This document shows, one piece after another, positions 7,912 through 17,084 of a stretch of 45,543 nucleotides of DNA (the stretch's first letter is position 1; every line of letters begins with the position of its first letter). The translations under genes and the position numbers were made by a program. The stretch spans positions 1 through 45,543 of the forward strand of contig JAJPJO010000442.1 of the NCBI GenBank assembly GCA_021324135.1, written 5' to 3'. The notes beneath the pieces were generated by a model. The model was not told the origin of the DNA and did not search any database. It was given only the letters and a program-made list of their open reading frames with translations. The stretch comes from Pseudomonadota bacterium (GTDB taxonomy: Bacteria > Cyanobacteriota > Vampirovibrionia > Obscuribacterales > Obscuribacteraceae).

Positions 7912-10900
7912 ATGAAAAAATGGGCTCGATGGACTCTATTGATTGCATGGACTCTGCTCCTCATTCTTACAGCGCAGTGGTGGAACCCATTCCTTTCCTT
8001 CCCCGCCTTGATGAAGTACTCGGTGGTCACCGTTATTGCTGCCGCCATATTTGGTGCTCTGGTGATGTGCCTGCAGTACTACATTGCCATGCAAATCATC
8101 TTTCCGCTGCCGCCCAGAGCCGATGCAAAGGCGCCGAAGAGCATATGGCGTTCGATGTTCGGTTTTATGTTTCTGGATCCGCCTATCCATCCCAAAGCAC
8201 CTAAGTATCTGGATGAGCTCGTCGGCAACGACAAAGCGAAGCAGGAAATTCGCGAAGTGATCGACATGCTCGCCAATAAAACGCACTACATCCAGTCGGG
8301 CGCAGACGTACCCAAGGGAATGCTTTTCATCGGACCGCCGGGCGTCGGTAAGACATTGTTTGCCAGGGCGATCGCCAATGAGGTCGGTGTACCTTTCTAT
8401 GTCGTGGATGGCGCCGGATTTAGCGGCATTATCTACGGTCTCGGCGTTTATAAGCTCAAGACCTTATTCCGAAAATTGCGCCAACACGATCAATGCATCG
8501 TGTTCATTGATGAGATCGAGTCCATGGGAACGCGCCGAAAAGAAGACAGAGGCTTCGGCGCACAGTCCGATCAGAATATGACACTGAACACGCTGCTGAC
8601 CGAAATGGACGGCTTCCAGGGCTCTCGCATAGTGGTAATCGGTGCCACCAATAATGATGCCATGCTTGATCCAGCCTTAATGCGCGCCGGGCGTATGGAG
8701 CGCCGCATCTACTTCCAACCGCCCGGTCCGGATGAGCGAAAGGAACTATTTAAGTACTACACCGACAAGGTTGTTCACGCGCCGGAAATCAATTTTGAGG
8801 AGCTCTCGGACTTAACGGCAGGTTACTCCCCAGCTGAAATTTCCAGTGTTGTAAACGAAGCAGCCTTGATTGCCCGGCGCCCTGGTGGTCCGAATACGGT
8901 GAACACCGAGATGCTTAAGAAAGCTCTGGAGCATGTAGGCGTCGGGTTGGAGCGCAGCACCACATCTGGTGTGGAGTTGATCACCCACGATCCTACAGTG
9001 CGGCTCGCCGACGTCATCGGAATCGACGAGGTCAAGCAGGACATTTCCGAGATTCTTGATTTTCTCAAGCACGGTGAAGATCTAAGAGAGATCGGTGCCA
9101 AGATTCCCAGAGGCATCATGATGATTGGACCGCCCGGTGTCGGTAAAACCATGCTTGCAAAAGCGATTGCCAACGAGGCCGGTGTTCCGTTCTTTGGCAT
9201 CAGTGCCAGTTTCTTCTCCAGCTTTCTTAAAGGAGAAGGTGCGGCAAAGATTCGTGCATTGTACAACCAGGCCCGCAAAAGCCCCGCCGCCATTGTCTTT
9301 ATCGATGAGATCGATGCAGTCGGTGGAACGGTCAGTGAGTTCGGAAGCAAGCGAACTGAAGAACTGAACCAGATTTTGGTTGAGCTGGATGGGATCGGGC
9401 GCAGCAATGTCATCACCATTGGTGCCACCAATAATGACCAGACTCTGGACCCGGCTTTTCTGCGAGCTGGACGCTTCGATCGTAAGCTCTACGTGCCGCT
9501 TCCTGATACCGAGGCGCGAAAGAAAATCTTCCAGAAGTATCTGAGCAAGATAAAACTGGCGGAACAGCCTGATCTCGATGAGCTGGCGAAACTATCCTTC
9601 AACTTCTCTGGTGCAGACATTGCCGGATGCGTCAATGAAGCTGCGATATTAGCGGTCCGTGCCGGGCAAAAGCAAGTTCACTGGGAACAGTTGGAAGAGG
9701 CCTGCACGCGCTTTTCTGCAACTGCCGGTCATAAGTTGAACACCTCCGGCATCAGCATGTCTCGGGCACCAGATTTGGAAGTCAAGCTCGATGATTTGCA
9801 TGGCATTGACGAGGCAAAGGCTGAAGCTGCCGAAGTGGTGGCTTTGCTGAAGAATGCCTCACTTGTCGAAAAAGCCGGGCTCAAACCGATTAAGGGCATT
9901 CTGCTGGTTGGCAAACCGGGCACCGGTAAGACCATGTTGGCCAAGGCAATTGCAAATGAAGCCGGAGTGCAATTCTTCCCGCTCTCCGGAACTGACTTTG
10001 TGCAGGTCTGGGTCGGTTTGGGCGCCCAGCGCGTTCGTGCCGTTTATGAGCAGGCACGCCGAAGCGGCAAACCAGCCATTGTATTTATTGATGAACTTGA
10101 TGCCATCGCCTCTAAAAGAGCGCATGACACCAGGGGCGGCGGGCAGAACGAAGTGAATCGAACCCTGAATGCCCTGCTTGTGGAGATGGACGGATTCGGC
10201 AAACATAAGGTACTGACCATTGCCGCCACCAACACTGCCGATGATCTGGATCCGGCGATTCTCAGACCAGGCCGCTTCGACAAGCGCATTGAAGTACCGC
10301 TGCCCAATCTTGATGGTCGCGAAGCTATCCTCAAGCATTACTTGAAGAAATTGAATTGCGATGAAACAGTCAACGTTCTAGAGATTGCCCGAATGACGGT
10401 TTTTGATTCCGGTGCTGTTCTTGCGAGCATCGTCAATGAAGCCGGATTAGTCGCGGTTCGCCAGGGACGAAAGGTGCTTGGGCACGCAGACTTGCTGCAG
10501 GCCGTGCAGAGGGTGCACTTCGGCATTCAGAGAAGGCAGAACGTCGTTCTCCGTGATCTCTGGGAGACAGCCTATCATGAGGCTGGACACGCTATTGTAG
10601 AGTACTTTAAAAATCAGTTGGCGCGCATTCAAGTAATCACTATAGTTCCTCATGGGGAAAAACTTGGATTCACCTGGAGAGTGTCAAAGGAAGATCAATT
10701 CCACCATGCGCGCAACAAGAACGAACTCCTCTCCGACATCGAAGCGCTTCTTGGTGGTTATATCGCGGAGCACATCATGATGGGCACAACCACTGCCGGT
10801 GTGGCTAACGACTTCGAAAAGGTAGGTTATCTCGCATCGGTCATGGTGCGGGAGTGCGGTATGGGACGTTTCAAATTCAATACGGATCGTGCCTTTCGCA

Positions 10901-11424
10901 ACAACTCAGATTCGCCTCTGCCAAGCAATATATCAAACGACACGCAGCGCGAAATCGAGATGGACATCAAGGCGATAGTCGATGATTGCTACAAGCGCGT
11001 GGAAGAATTGCTTCTCTCGAAGCGTGCTGAATTGGATAAGCTGGCTGCCGCTCTGGTAGAACGAGAAACGTTGTACTTCAACGATCTCGTCAGAATCCTC
11101 GAACCGTATAAGACATCATCGGATATCGACAGAGAGTTGAGGCAGATGGCTGAGCGGAAGCTGGTCGGTGTGAATCCGATCAATCCGGCTGGCTTACTCG
11201 ATTCATTGGCGCAGATGAGCACCAATGGCGGTGGCAACGGTAAGAGTAATGGAGGCCCAAAAACCTCCGATGCCTCTGCCGCCCAAGCCGAGCCGACAGA
11301 TCCGACCAAGGGACTGGGCGAGGTTCCTCAGCAAATAATAAGCGCCGATCCGCTTGGTTTGAATCAAGGCAACGAGCCGGATAAGACTGACAAGCCTGAG
11401 GGCGGCCAGGACAAACCAAGCTAG
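7912..11424 (+). CDS. Membrane protease with three AAA+ modules and an M41 (FtsH-type) peptidase domain
   Basis: This 1170-residue protein is almost twice the length of FtsH. Two membrane helices (about 8-22 and 36-60) lead into three successive AAA+ modules. Module 1 has Walker A GPPGVGKT at 141-148 and Walker B IVFIDE at 196-201. Module 2 has Walker A at 406-413 and Walker B at 461-466. Module 3 has GKPGTGKT at 667-674 and IVFIDE at 723-728. All keep the Walker B Glu and the second-region Arg residues (RAGRMERR, RAGRFDRK, RPGRFDKR). The zinc protease motif HEAGH is at 889-893 and the third ligand, Asp967, is in GVANDFEK, so the protease should be active. The pore loop is FtsH-like only in module 3 (VWVG); modules 1 and 2 read IIYG and FLKG. 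The C-terminal 70 residues are disordered. The ribosome site AAAGAAG precedes the ATG. It probably unfolds and degrades membrane proteins. The upstream redox genes may be functionally linked. Confidence 0.93.
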   Translation: MKKWARWTLLIAWTLLLILTAQWWNPFLSFPALMKYSVVTVIAAAIFGALVMCLQYYIAMQIIFPLPPRADAKAPKSIWRSMFGFMFLDPPIHPKAPKYLDELVGNDKAKQEIREVIDMLANKTHYIQSGADVPKGMLFIGPPGVGKTLFARAIANEVGVPFYVVDGAGFSGIIYGLGVYKLKTLFRKLRQHDQCIVFIDEIESMGTRRKEDRGFGAQSDQNMTLNTLLTEMDGFQGSRIVVIGATNNDAMLDPALMRAGRMERRIYFQPPGPDERKELFKYYTDKVVHAPEINFEELSDLTAGYSPAEISSVVNEAALIARRPGGPNTVNTEMLKKALEHVGVGLERSTTSGVELITHDPTVRLADVIGIDEVKQDISEILDFLKHGEDLREIGAKIPRGIMMIGPPGVGKTMLAKAIANEAGVPFFGISASFFSSFLKGEGAAKIRALYNQARKSPAAIVFIDEIDAVGGTVSEFGSKRTEELNQILVELDGIGRSNVITIGATNNDQTLDPAFLRAGRFDRKLYVPLPDTEARKKIFQKYLSKIKLAEQPDLDELAKLSFNFSGADIAGCVNEAAILAVRAGQKQVHWEQLEEACTRFSATAGHKLNTSGISMSRAPDLEVKLDDLHGIDEAKAEAAEVVALLKNASLVEKAGLKPIKGILLVGKPGTGKTMLAKAIANEAGVQFFPLSGTDFVQVWVGLGAQRVRAVYEQARRSGKPAIVFIDELDAIASKRAHDTRGGGQNEVNRTLNALLVEMDGFGKHKVLTIAATNTADDLDPAILRPGRFDKRIEVPLPNLDGREAILKHYLKKLNCDETVNVLEIARMTVFDSGAVLASIVNEAGLVAVRQGRKVLGHADLLQAVQRVHFGIQRRQNVVLRDLWETAYHEAGHAIVEYFKNQLARIQVITIVPHGEKLGFTWRVSKEDQFHHARNKNELLSDIEALLGGYIAEHIMMGTTTAGVANDFEKVGYLASVMVRECGMGRFKFNTDRAFRNNSDSPLPSNISNDTQREIEMDIKAIVDDCYKRVEELLLSKRAELDKLAAALVERETLYFNDLVRILEPYKTSSDIDRELRQMAERKLVGVNPINPAGLLDSLAQMSTNGGGNGKSNGGPKTSDASAAQAEPTDPTKGLGEVPQQIISADPLGLNQGNEPDKTDKPEGGQDKPS

Positions 11425-11437
11425 AACGGATCGAGTC

Positions 11438-12631
11438 ATGACCGAAGCTCGGAGGCTTTCTTTACGATCGAAAACGGCTCTGGTTCTTGTTGCGGCGGCA
11501 TTGCCCTGCGCGGCTCTGCCGATCGCCGGGCCGCCAGGGGCGCTTAGCGCATTTGCAAAGTACAGCTCACAGACGCCGAGCCCTCCGCTGATCAAAGCAG
11601 TCGCACCATATGCGGTATTGAACGAGAAATTCAAGGTGCGCTATGGTTGGACCGGGGCTGATTCGGCATATTCAATTCCGTTGAACGAAAAGAAGACATT
11701 ATGGACTTTCGGTGATACCTTCATCGGTGAGATAAAGGACAATCGTCGCATCAATGCGAAGATGATCAATAACTCGATTGCCCTCCAGAATTTAAAGGAC
11801 GCATCGGCCCCGTTTACATTCCATTGGGGAAAAACGCTCCAGGAGCCACGTTCTATGTGGGTTACCGGCGAGGCCGGCACCTATTTCTGGCCAGGCGATG
11901 GCACCGTTATTGATGGCAAGCTTTATATGTTTCTCCATAAGATTACAGCCGATCCATCAAAGCCCGAGCCGTTCCAATTTCGTTTCATAACCGATGTGAT
12001 TTTGTGCGTCGAAAATCCGGACGACCCGGTAGAGCTCTGGAAAAGCTCGTTCCACCCACTGGCGAACGACGGGCAGGCAATTCAGTATGGCACTGCTTGT
12101 CTGTCATACGGCAAGTATGTGTACATCTACTGCTCGTACGAGAGGGCGGCAAAAGGGCTCGACGCCCATCCCCTGATTCTGGCTCGCATTTTGAAGGAAG
12201 ACCTGAGCGCCGGCAAGTATGAAGCCATGGAATATCTCTGCGATGTCGAGAAGGAAAACGCCTGGCTTAGACAGCTTCGCGATCCTGCCATTCTTTTCCC
12301 TGATGCAGGACCGGAGATGTCTGTCACCGCCATTGGTGGCATGAAAGGACTGGCGGCGGTTTATATGCCGCCATTGAGCAAGGCGATTTATCTTCGCTAC
12401 GCTCGCGCTCCTGAGGGACCCTGGAGCGAGCCGGTCAAGCTTTATGACTGCCCGGAGAGGGACGCTTCTCTTGGCGTTTACAGCGCCAAAACACATCAAG
12501 AGCTGACTGACGGTCCTCGAGAATTGATCGTTACCTACTGCCGCAATTCAAATACGTTTAGCACTCATATGGAAAATGCCTCGATTTATTTTCCGCAAGC
12601 AATCAAGGTGTCGCTCGAGAAGAAAGATTGA
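11438..12631 (+). CDS. Secreted beta-propeller-like protein (DUF5005/DUF4185-like)
   Basis: This 397-residue protein has a Sec signal (about 1-40, KTALVLVAAALPCAALPIAG). The mature part opens with the pattern YGWTGADSAYSIPL...LWTFGDTFIG at about 68-100. That resembles DUF5005/DUF4185 proteins, which adopt five-bladed propellers related to glycoside hydrolases. Further blades are suggested by AGTYFWPGDGTVIDGKLYMF, YGKYVYIYCSYE and LRYARAPEGPWSEPVKLY. A carbohydrate-related surface role is plausible, but no catalytic residues can be fixed. It starts 13 bp after the protease stop with a weak ribosome site, so it may be the last gene of that operon. The family name is from memory and not checked. 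Confidence 0.7.
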   Translation: MTEARRLSLRSKTALVLVAAALPCAALPIAGPPGALSAFAKYSSQTPSPPLIKAVAPYAVLNEKFKVRYGWTGADSAYSIPLNEKKTLWTFGDTFIGEIKDNRRINAKMINNSIALQNLKDASAPFTFHWGKTLQEPRSMWVTGEAGTYFWPGDGTVIDGKLYMFLHKITADPSKPEPFQFRFITDVILCVENPDDPVELWKSSFHPLANDGQAIQYGTACLSYGKYVYIYCSYERAAKGLDAHPLILARILKEDLSAGKYEAMEYLCDVEKENAWLRQLRDPAILFPDAGPEMSVTAIGGMKGLAAVYMPPLSKAIYLRYARAPEGPWSEPVKLYDCPERDASLGVYSAKTHQELTDGPRELIVTYCRNSNTFSTHMENASIYFPQAIKVSLEKKD

Positions 12632-12729
12632 CAGGGTTTTTCCGGTGCACACCTTTTGGATGAGCGTGTATCATGAGCAACAAGGGGCATATGATAGGCA
12701 CTGCACTTCTCTGAGAGCAGAGGTGAATC

Positions 12730-13902
12730 ATGAAACTAGCAAGCAACACTAAAGTGAGATTGTTGGGTACCTGCTTAGCGGCTAGCGGCGCCTGCTTCCT
12801 GATCTCGGTCAACACGGTTGGTCGCGCCCAAGCGGTGCCCGGACTGTCATCATCGAGCAACGTCAAGGAAGTGGTCAAACTGCTCAAGAATTACTCGGGC
12901 ACTAACGCCGCCAATATCTATCAGATCGAGCAGGACTTGCGCCGCCACCCAAATGAGTCTGCGGAAGCGCTCGTCAACGTGCTCGATACCAACGATCCCG
13001 AGTTGAAGAAACATGCATCGCAGCTTTTGCAGCGTCTTTCTTTCAATGGCCAGGACTTCACACTCTCTGATAGCTCAATCAAAACACTGATCGGCATTCT
13101 CAAGGCCAGCGATGATTCCGAGGTGCAGTCCAGCCTGGTTCAAACGCTCGGCAATCTTGGTCCGAAGAGCGATTCGATCAAGCAAGCGATTATTGATACC
13201 CTGAAGACAAGTCCGGAGGTATCAGTGAGGCGAACGGCAGTCGATTCACTCGCCCGGCTGGCGCATGAAGAAAGACCAGCTTTGCATGAAGCATCCACGG
13301 CGATTCTGGTGGACGTGCTGAAACATGACGACAGCGCCGCCGTTCGTGCCGCCGCCGCCGGTGCCATGGGCAGCTACCGGGACAATCCGGCTGTGGCAGT
13401 GCCGGCTTTATCTGAGGCGTTAAACGACAACTACCTGACGGTACGCACAAGAGTGGCTCAGTCTCTTGGGCAGTATGGACCGAGCGCCAAGGCGGCTGTT
13501 GAAAAACTGGTCGGTGCGCTGAAGAGCGAGAGTGATTCCAATATGCGCTCCAGTTGCATGAATGCCCTGAGACAGATCGATCCGGAAAACGAGATCGTCA
13601 TTAAGGAGCTCGCCAACTTGCTCAGCGATCCGAATCAGATGGTCTCGCAATCCGCTTTGATGCAGGTCTACAATATTGGACCGAAGGGCGCCGCTCTTGT
13701 GCCGAAGCTGATCGAGATCCTGAAGTCCGGCACGCGCTACAACCGTGCTTCAGCGGCTAGAGCGTTGGGAAACATGGGCTCGGCTGCCAGTGCTGCCATT
13801 CCAGCTTTGACTCAGGCGAGCGAGGATGCAGACGTCAGTTTGAGACATGCGGCTCAGCAAGCGCTTCGGCAAATTCAGCCGCCGACATCGGCATCTAATT
13901 AG
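12730..13902 (+). CDS. Secreted HEAT-repeat protein
   Basis: This 390-residue protein has a signal peptide (LLGTCLAASGACFLISVNTVGRAQA, about 10-36) and then eight to nine HEAT or PBS-lyase-type repeats of about 37-40 residues. Examples are SSLVQTLGNLGPKSDSIKQA, AAAGAMGSYRDNPAVAVPAL, RVAQSLGQYGPSAKAAVEKL and AARALGNMGSAASAAIPALT. No phycobilin-lyase catalytic features are visible. It is probably an extracytoplasmic protein-binding scaffold. AGAGGTG sits before the ATG. It converges on the GspE-N-like repeat gene, with 32 bp between the stops. Confidence 0.88.
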   Translation: MKLASNTKVRLLGTCLAASGACFLISVNTVGRAQAVPGLSSSSNVKEVVKLLKNYSGTNAANIYQIEQDLRRHPNESAEALVNVLDTNDPELKKHASQLLQRLSFNGQDFTLSDSSIKTLIGILKASDDSEVQSSLVQTLGNLGPKSDSIKQAIIDTLKTSPEVSVRRTAVDSLARLAHEERPALHEASTAILVDVLKHDDSAAVRAAAAGAMGSYRDNPAVAVPALSEALNDNYLTVRTRVAQSLGQYGPSAKAAVEKLVGALKSESDSNMRSSCMNALRQIDPENEIVIKELANLLSDPNQMVSQSALMQVYNIGPKGAALVPKLIEILKSGTRYNRASAARALGNMGSAASAAIPALTQASEDADVSLRHAAQQALRQIQPPTSASN

Positions 13903-13934
13903 CCGAGATCAAAAGTCCCTTATCCGGCGAAAAG

Positions 13935-15527
13935 TCATTCGACCTTTTCTGCTTGCGCTTTCTGCTCGGTAAGCGTCCAGCCGAGCTGCTCGAGCATCTC
14001 TTCCACCGACAGTCCCATGCGCTGGCAATGATCGAATATGAAAACGCCCTCCTCAAGCGACAACATCTTCTCCTGGATGTAAAAATAGGAGCGCAAGGCT
14101 GATTGCAGCGTGGTTTCACTCAGCGCACCGGTCATTAGAAGCGCTCTGCCGGCAAGATGGGTATTCTTCAGCGCTTGCACGATCGCTTCTTCAATCGCCT
14201 TTTGTGAGATGACGCCTGACTTGACGAGATAGTCGGTGAATTGCAAACTGGTGTTGCGTTTGGCACCGACGTTGTCGGAAATGGCGCGCGCCGGTGTAGC
14301 GCCGTGAAAGTGAATATCGATGAGAACGTAAACAGCCTCGAGTGGGTTCAGCGATCCGTTGCTGACAAGCTTCTGAAGCTGCAAGGCATTCTCAATCGTT
14401 TTCTCTGAAATGAGACCAAGCTCAATCAGAACTTTGCCAATCGGCAAATTGTTAAGGAAGCCCATCTCGAGTGCATATTCGATCTGCTGTTCCGACAAAA
14501 TTCCGGCAAGAACAAGAAGCTCGCCGAGCCTGATGTTCTTGATCGATGGTTGTTTGTGCTGCTGCAAATCGCAAGTGGCGCCGTTCTCCGGTCGCTGCGC
14601 CGCTGCTTTTAATGCCGCGATCGCATCCTCTTTTTTGATTTTGTTTTGACGAACGAAGCGTTGGGCATTCACTCCGGTCTCAAGCAATTGAGGCGTCACC
14701 GAAGCGGAAAGCATGAGAACGCGACCGAGCGGCAGACCCAGGGCCCTTGCCTTGGCCAGCGCCTCTTCGAGCGCTTCCTCGCTGATTATCTCACTGGCTA
14801 CGAAGAGCTCGCCGAGCTTGATCGAATCACAGCGCTGCAGATCGTTCGCCAGCTGATCGATGAAGGTTGTCTCTTCATGTCCGATTTCTGCCAACGCCTG
14901 ATCGAGCGGCAACCTGCGATTGAGCATGACCTCGCCGAGCTTGATCGCCGCTGCTTTGCTGAGCGCTTTTTCTTTCAGCAATCCTTGAATTTGCACAGCT
15001 ACATGAAGTTGAGTGTCAGTCAGCCATCCAGACATGATTAAAACGCGGCCGACCGGAATGTTCAGCTTGAGCGCCATCTCAATGGCGTGCTGCAACAGGT
15101 CGTCTGTGACGAGACTGAGATCGACGAGCAGTTTACCCAACCTTATATCCTCGTCGCTGGGCGCATCCTTCGCCGGGCAGGTATCGGTCGATGATCCGAG
15201 CGTGCTCCGGATGCTCGGCAAACGATTTGCTGAGACATCGAGTAAGCTTGATGGAGGATTCACCGAAGCGCTTGCGGCGGTGCTTGAAAGCTGGTCCGAT
15301 TCGGCTAGCTTGAAGTAGCGCAATGCTGGAATCAAGGGCTCGTGATCCCAGGACTCGTCGCCATCATCGATAGACTGCTTAAGGCTTTGAAGCAGTTTTT
15401 CTTCTTCAGTTAGTAAGTTTTCTGCCGGATTTTCTAAAGTGCGATTCTGATTTTCTGAACTCGTGTCTCCTGGTGGCTTTTTAGTGTCGGATGGCGCAAT
15501 CTCATGGTCAGTGAGGTGGTTGGTCAT
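13935..15527 (-). CDS. Protein of four GspE-N/MshEN-like repeats, no ATPase domain
   Basis: I chose the ATG at 15527 (530 residues, MTNHLTDHEIAPSD) because AGGAG lies 11 bases upstream; the frame stays open to 15752. Residues 1-120 are acidic and disordered. Four units of about 100 residues then begin at about 129, 237, 333 and 430. Each has the pattern LGELLVxxGxIS...LExALxxA...PLGRVLLxxGxIS...LxxAL...Q. This is the signature of the N-terminal domain of type II/IV secretion ATPases (GspE-N, MshEN), which binds partner proteins or cyclic di-GMP. Here the ATPase is absent and the repeat is multiplied. The role is unknown; a modular adaptor or c-di-GMP-sensing protein is inference. It is cytosolic. 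Confidence 0.75.
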   Translation of the reverse strand: MTNHLTDHEIAPSDTKKPPGDTSSENQNRTLENPAENLLTEEEKLLQSLKQSIDDGDESWDHEPLIPALRYFKLAESDQLSSTAASASVNPPSSLLDVSANRLPSIRSTLGSSTDTCPAKDAPSDEDIRLGKLLVDLSLVTDDLLQHAIEMALKLNIPVGRVLIMSGWLTDTQLHVAVQIQGLLKEKALSKAAAIKLGEVMLNRRLPLDQALAEIGHEETTFIDQLANDLQRCDSIKLGELFVASEIISEEALEEALAKARALGLPLGRVLMLSASVTPQLLETGVNAQRFVRQNKIKKEDAIAALKAAAQRPENGATCDLQQHKQPSIKNIRLGELLVLAGILSEQQIEYALEMGFLNNLPIGKVLIELGLISEKTIENALQLQKLVSNGSLNPLEAVYVLIDIHFHGATPARAISDNVGAKRNTSLQFTDYLVKSGVISQKAIEEAIVQALKNTHLAGRALLMTGALSETTLQSALRSYFYIQEKMLSLEEGVFIFDHCQRMGLSVEEMLEQLGWTLTEQKAQAEKVE

Positions 15528-15761
15528 ACAGGAATCTCCTGGGCTAGAAGCGGGGATTTCCCTCGACCAACGCCAGTGATATTCAATTGTGATTAGTAAG
15601 TAAAATATCCTAATTAACTCTACGCCTTTATAGGCGCTTGTCAAGAACGTTTTATCTTGCTGCCGCATTTGCAGGTAGTGCATGACTGCGATCCGGCGAG
15701 CGATCCTTCGAGACCGGATCGAATTCCGCACCATATATGGTGAGACCGGCAAAGACTACTC

Positions 15762-15869
15762 TCTGCCGTGCCTGGCTAGCTTCTGCCGTGCCTAGTCTTT
15801 GCTGTGTCCAGCTAGTCTCTGCCGTGCGTGGCTAGTCTCTGCCGAGCCTGGCTAGTTTCTGCCGTGCCG
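15762..15869. repeat. Degenerate ~20-bp tandem repeat, about 6 copies
   Basis: Units approximate TCTGCCGTGCCTGGCTAGTC and occur between the CPBP protease gene and the GspE-N-like gene. Copies vary by 1-5 bases and two are shortened. No reading frame is obvious. Confidence 0.8.
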
Positions 15870-15885
15870 CTTCGTTTCTCAAAGA

Positions 15886-16914
15886 TCATGGATTGAATGC
15901 GAAAAGAAAGGTAGTGACGAAGTTGAAGCCGGCGTGGCCGATAATTGTAGTTGTAGTGTTGGTGAAGCGCCTGGCAAGTCCGAATACGCATGACCAGATG
16001 GCGACCTGGATGATGAATATCGGCGCGTGCGAAAATTGGGCGTGCAAAACGCCGTGCAGGAAAGCTGCCGGCAGAATTCCGATTGCTGGTTGCAGGGCGC
16101 CTCGGATCAATGTTTCTTCCCCAACGCCTGCGCAGATGGCCACAAAAAGGGCGATGAGAACTGATGTTCCGAAGTCGCTGCCCACTGCAAAGGTTCCTGA
16201 ATTGTAGGCAGAAAGCTTCGTGGCCAGATCTTGTCCTGGTATGGCGTGCGTGTAGAGCGACCAGATGAGGTCATAAGCGAAGCTGAACACAACAAGCAAG
16301 ATGCCGATGCCGACGTGCTTGAGCTGCGGTTTTTCCCAGCCGAGGCGCTTGCACGCTTCTTTCCAATTTCGGGAAACGAAGATACCGACACCGCAGAAGC
16401 TCACCATAACAAGACCAAGTCCGTTGTAGGTGAATAGCTGCGAGATCGACACGGGCAGCGGCATCGGGATGGCGGGGAACTGCATGTTGACCGGGCTGAT
16501 GACATGCAAAAAATAACCAAAAGTTGTGATATAGATGAACATCCCAACCATATGTGGAATAGACGTCGGGATGAAAATCAGTCTGCTCATCAGTGCTTTC
16601 AGCGGTGAAAGCTTGTGGCGGAGCGGACCGGTGATGACGCGGAGAGAAACTAAGCCGTCAATTGCTGTAAAAATTGCTGAGAAAATGCGGCGACCGGGCT
16701 TGAGCAGATCTACTAATGTGGCTATTTGCATCGCCATTAGTGTCCAATAGGCCCAGTTGGTCAGACCTGCAGCCATGACCATGACGATGAACTCGAAGAG
16801 CACGACACATAACATGATCAGGCGCAGAAGCCATTCGAGCCATTTGTTCTTTGTGGCTCCGTGTCCTATAAGTCCGAGAATCGAACAACATGTAACTAGG
16901 AAAAAATCGAGCAA
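15886..16914 (-). CDS. CPBP-family intramembrane protease
   Basis: This 342-residue polytopic protein starts at a TTG with GGAG eight bases upstream. Eight or so hydrophobic segments are visible. The CPBP (CAAX protease and bacteriocin-processing) motifs are present: EETLIRG at 266-272 (EExxxR), His287 in FLHGVLHAQ, and HAGFNFV at 327-333 (HxxxN). These residues form the presumed glutamate/histidine catalytic site in the membrane. Substrates cannot be predicted. The N-terminal 150 residues contain extra membrane segments ahead of the core domain. It lies divergent from the small secreted peptide gene at 17085. Confidence 0.9.
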   Translation of the reverse strand: MLDFFLVTCCSILGLIGHGATKNKWLEWLLRLIMLCVVLFEFIVMVMAAGLTNWAYWTLMAMQIATLVDLLKPGRRIFSAIFTAIDGLVSLRVITGPLRHKLSPLKALMSRLIFIPTSIPHMVGMFIYITTFGYFLHVISPVNMQFPAIPMPLPVSISQLFTYNGLGLVMVSFCGVGIFVSRNWKEACKRLGWEKPQLKHVGIGILLVVFSFAYDLIWSLYTHAIPGQDLATKLSAYNSGTFAVGSDFGTSVLIALFVAICAGVGEETLIRGALQPAIGILPAAFLHGVLHAQFSHAPIFIIQVAIWSCVFGLARRFTNTTTTIIGHAGFNFVTTFLFAFNP

Positions 16915-16987
16915 GGTGGTTCTCCATTGGACGGCTAAATAATTGGGGTTCTTACTATTTTTAATGTGATGGACGCGTGCTATGATA

Positions 16988-17016
16988 TTGTCAAGGTTTA
17001 GCAGTCCGGGTACATT
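16988..17016 (+). promoter_or_regulatory. Sigma70-type promoter for the small secreted peptide gene
   Basis: TTGTCA at 16988-16993, a 17-bp spacer and TACATT at 17011-17016 lie about 70 bp before the start codon at 17085. Together with the terminator at 17354 this defines a monocistronic transcript of about 360 nt. Confidence 0.5.
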
Positions 17017-17084
17017 CTATGATAGTTAAATTGCCAAAAGAATGCCCGGCAAAAACACCTAAAGTTCGGAGGTGAAAAGACTAG

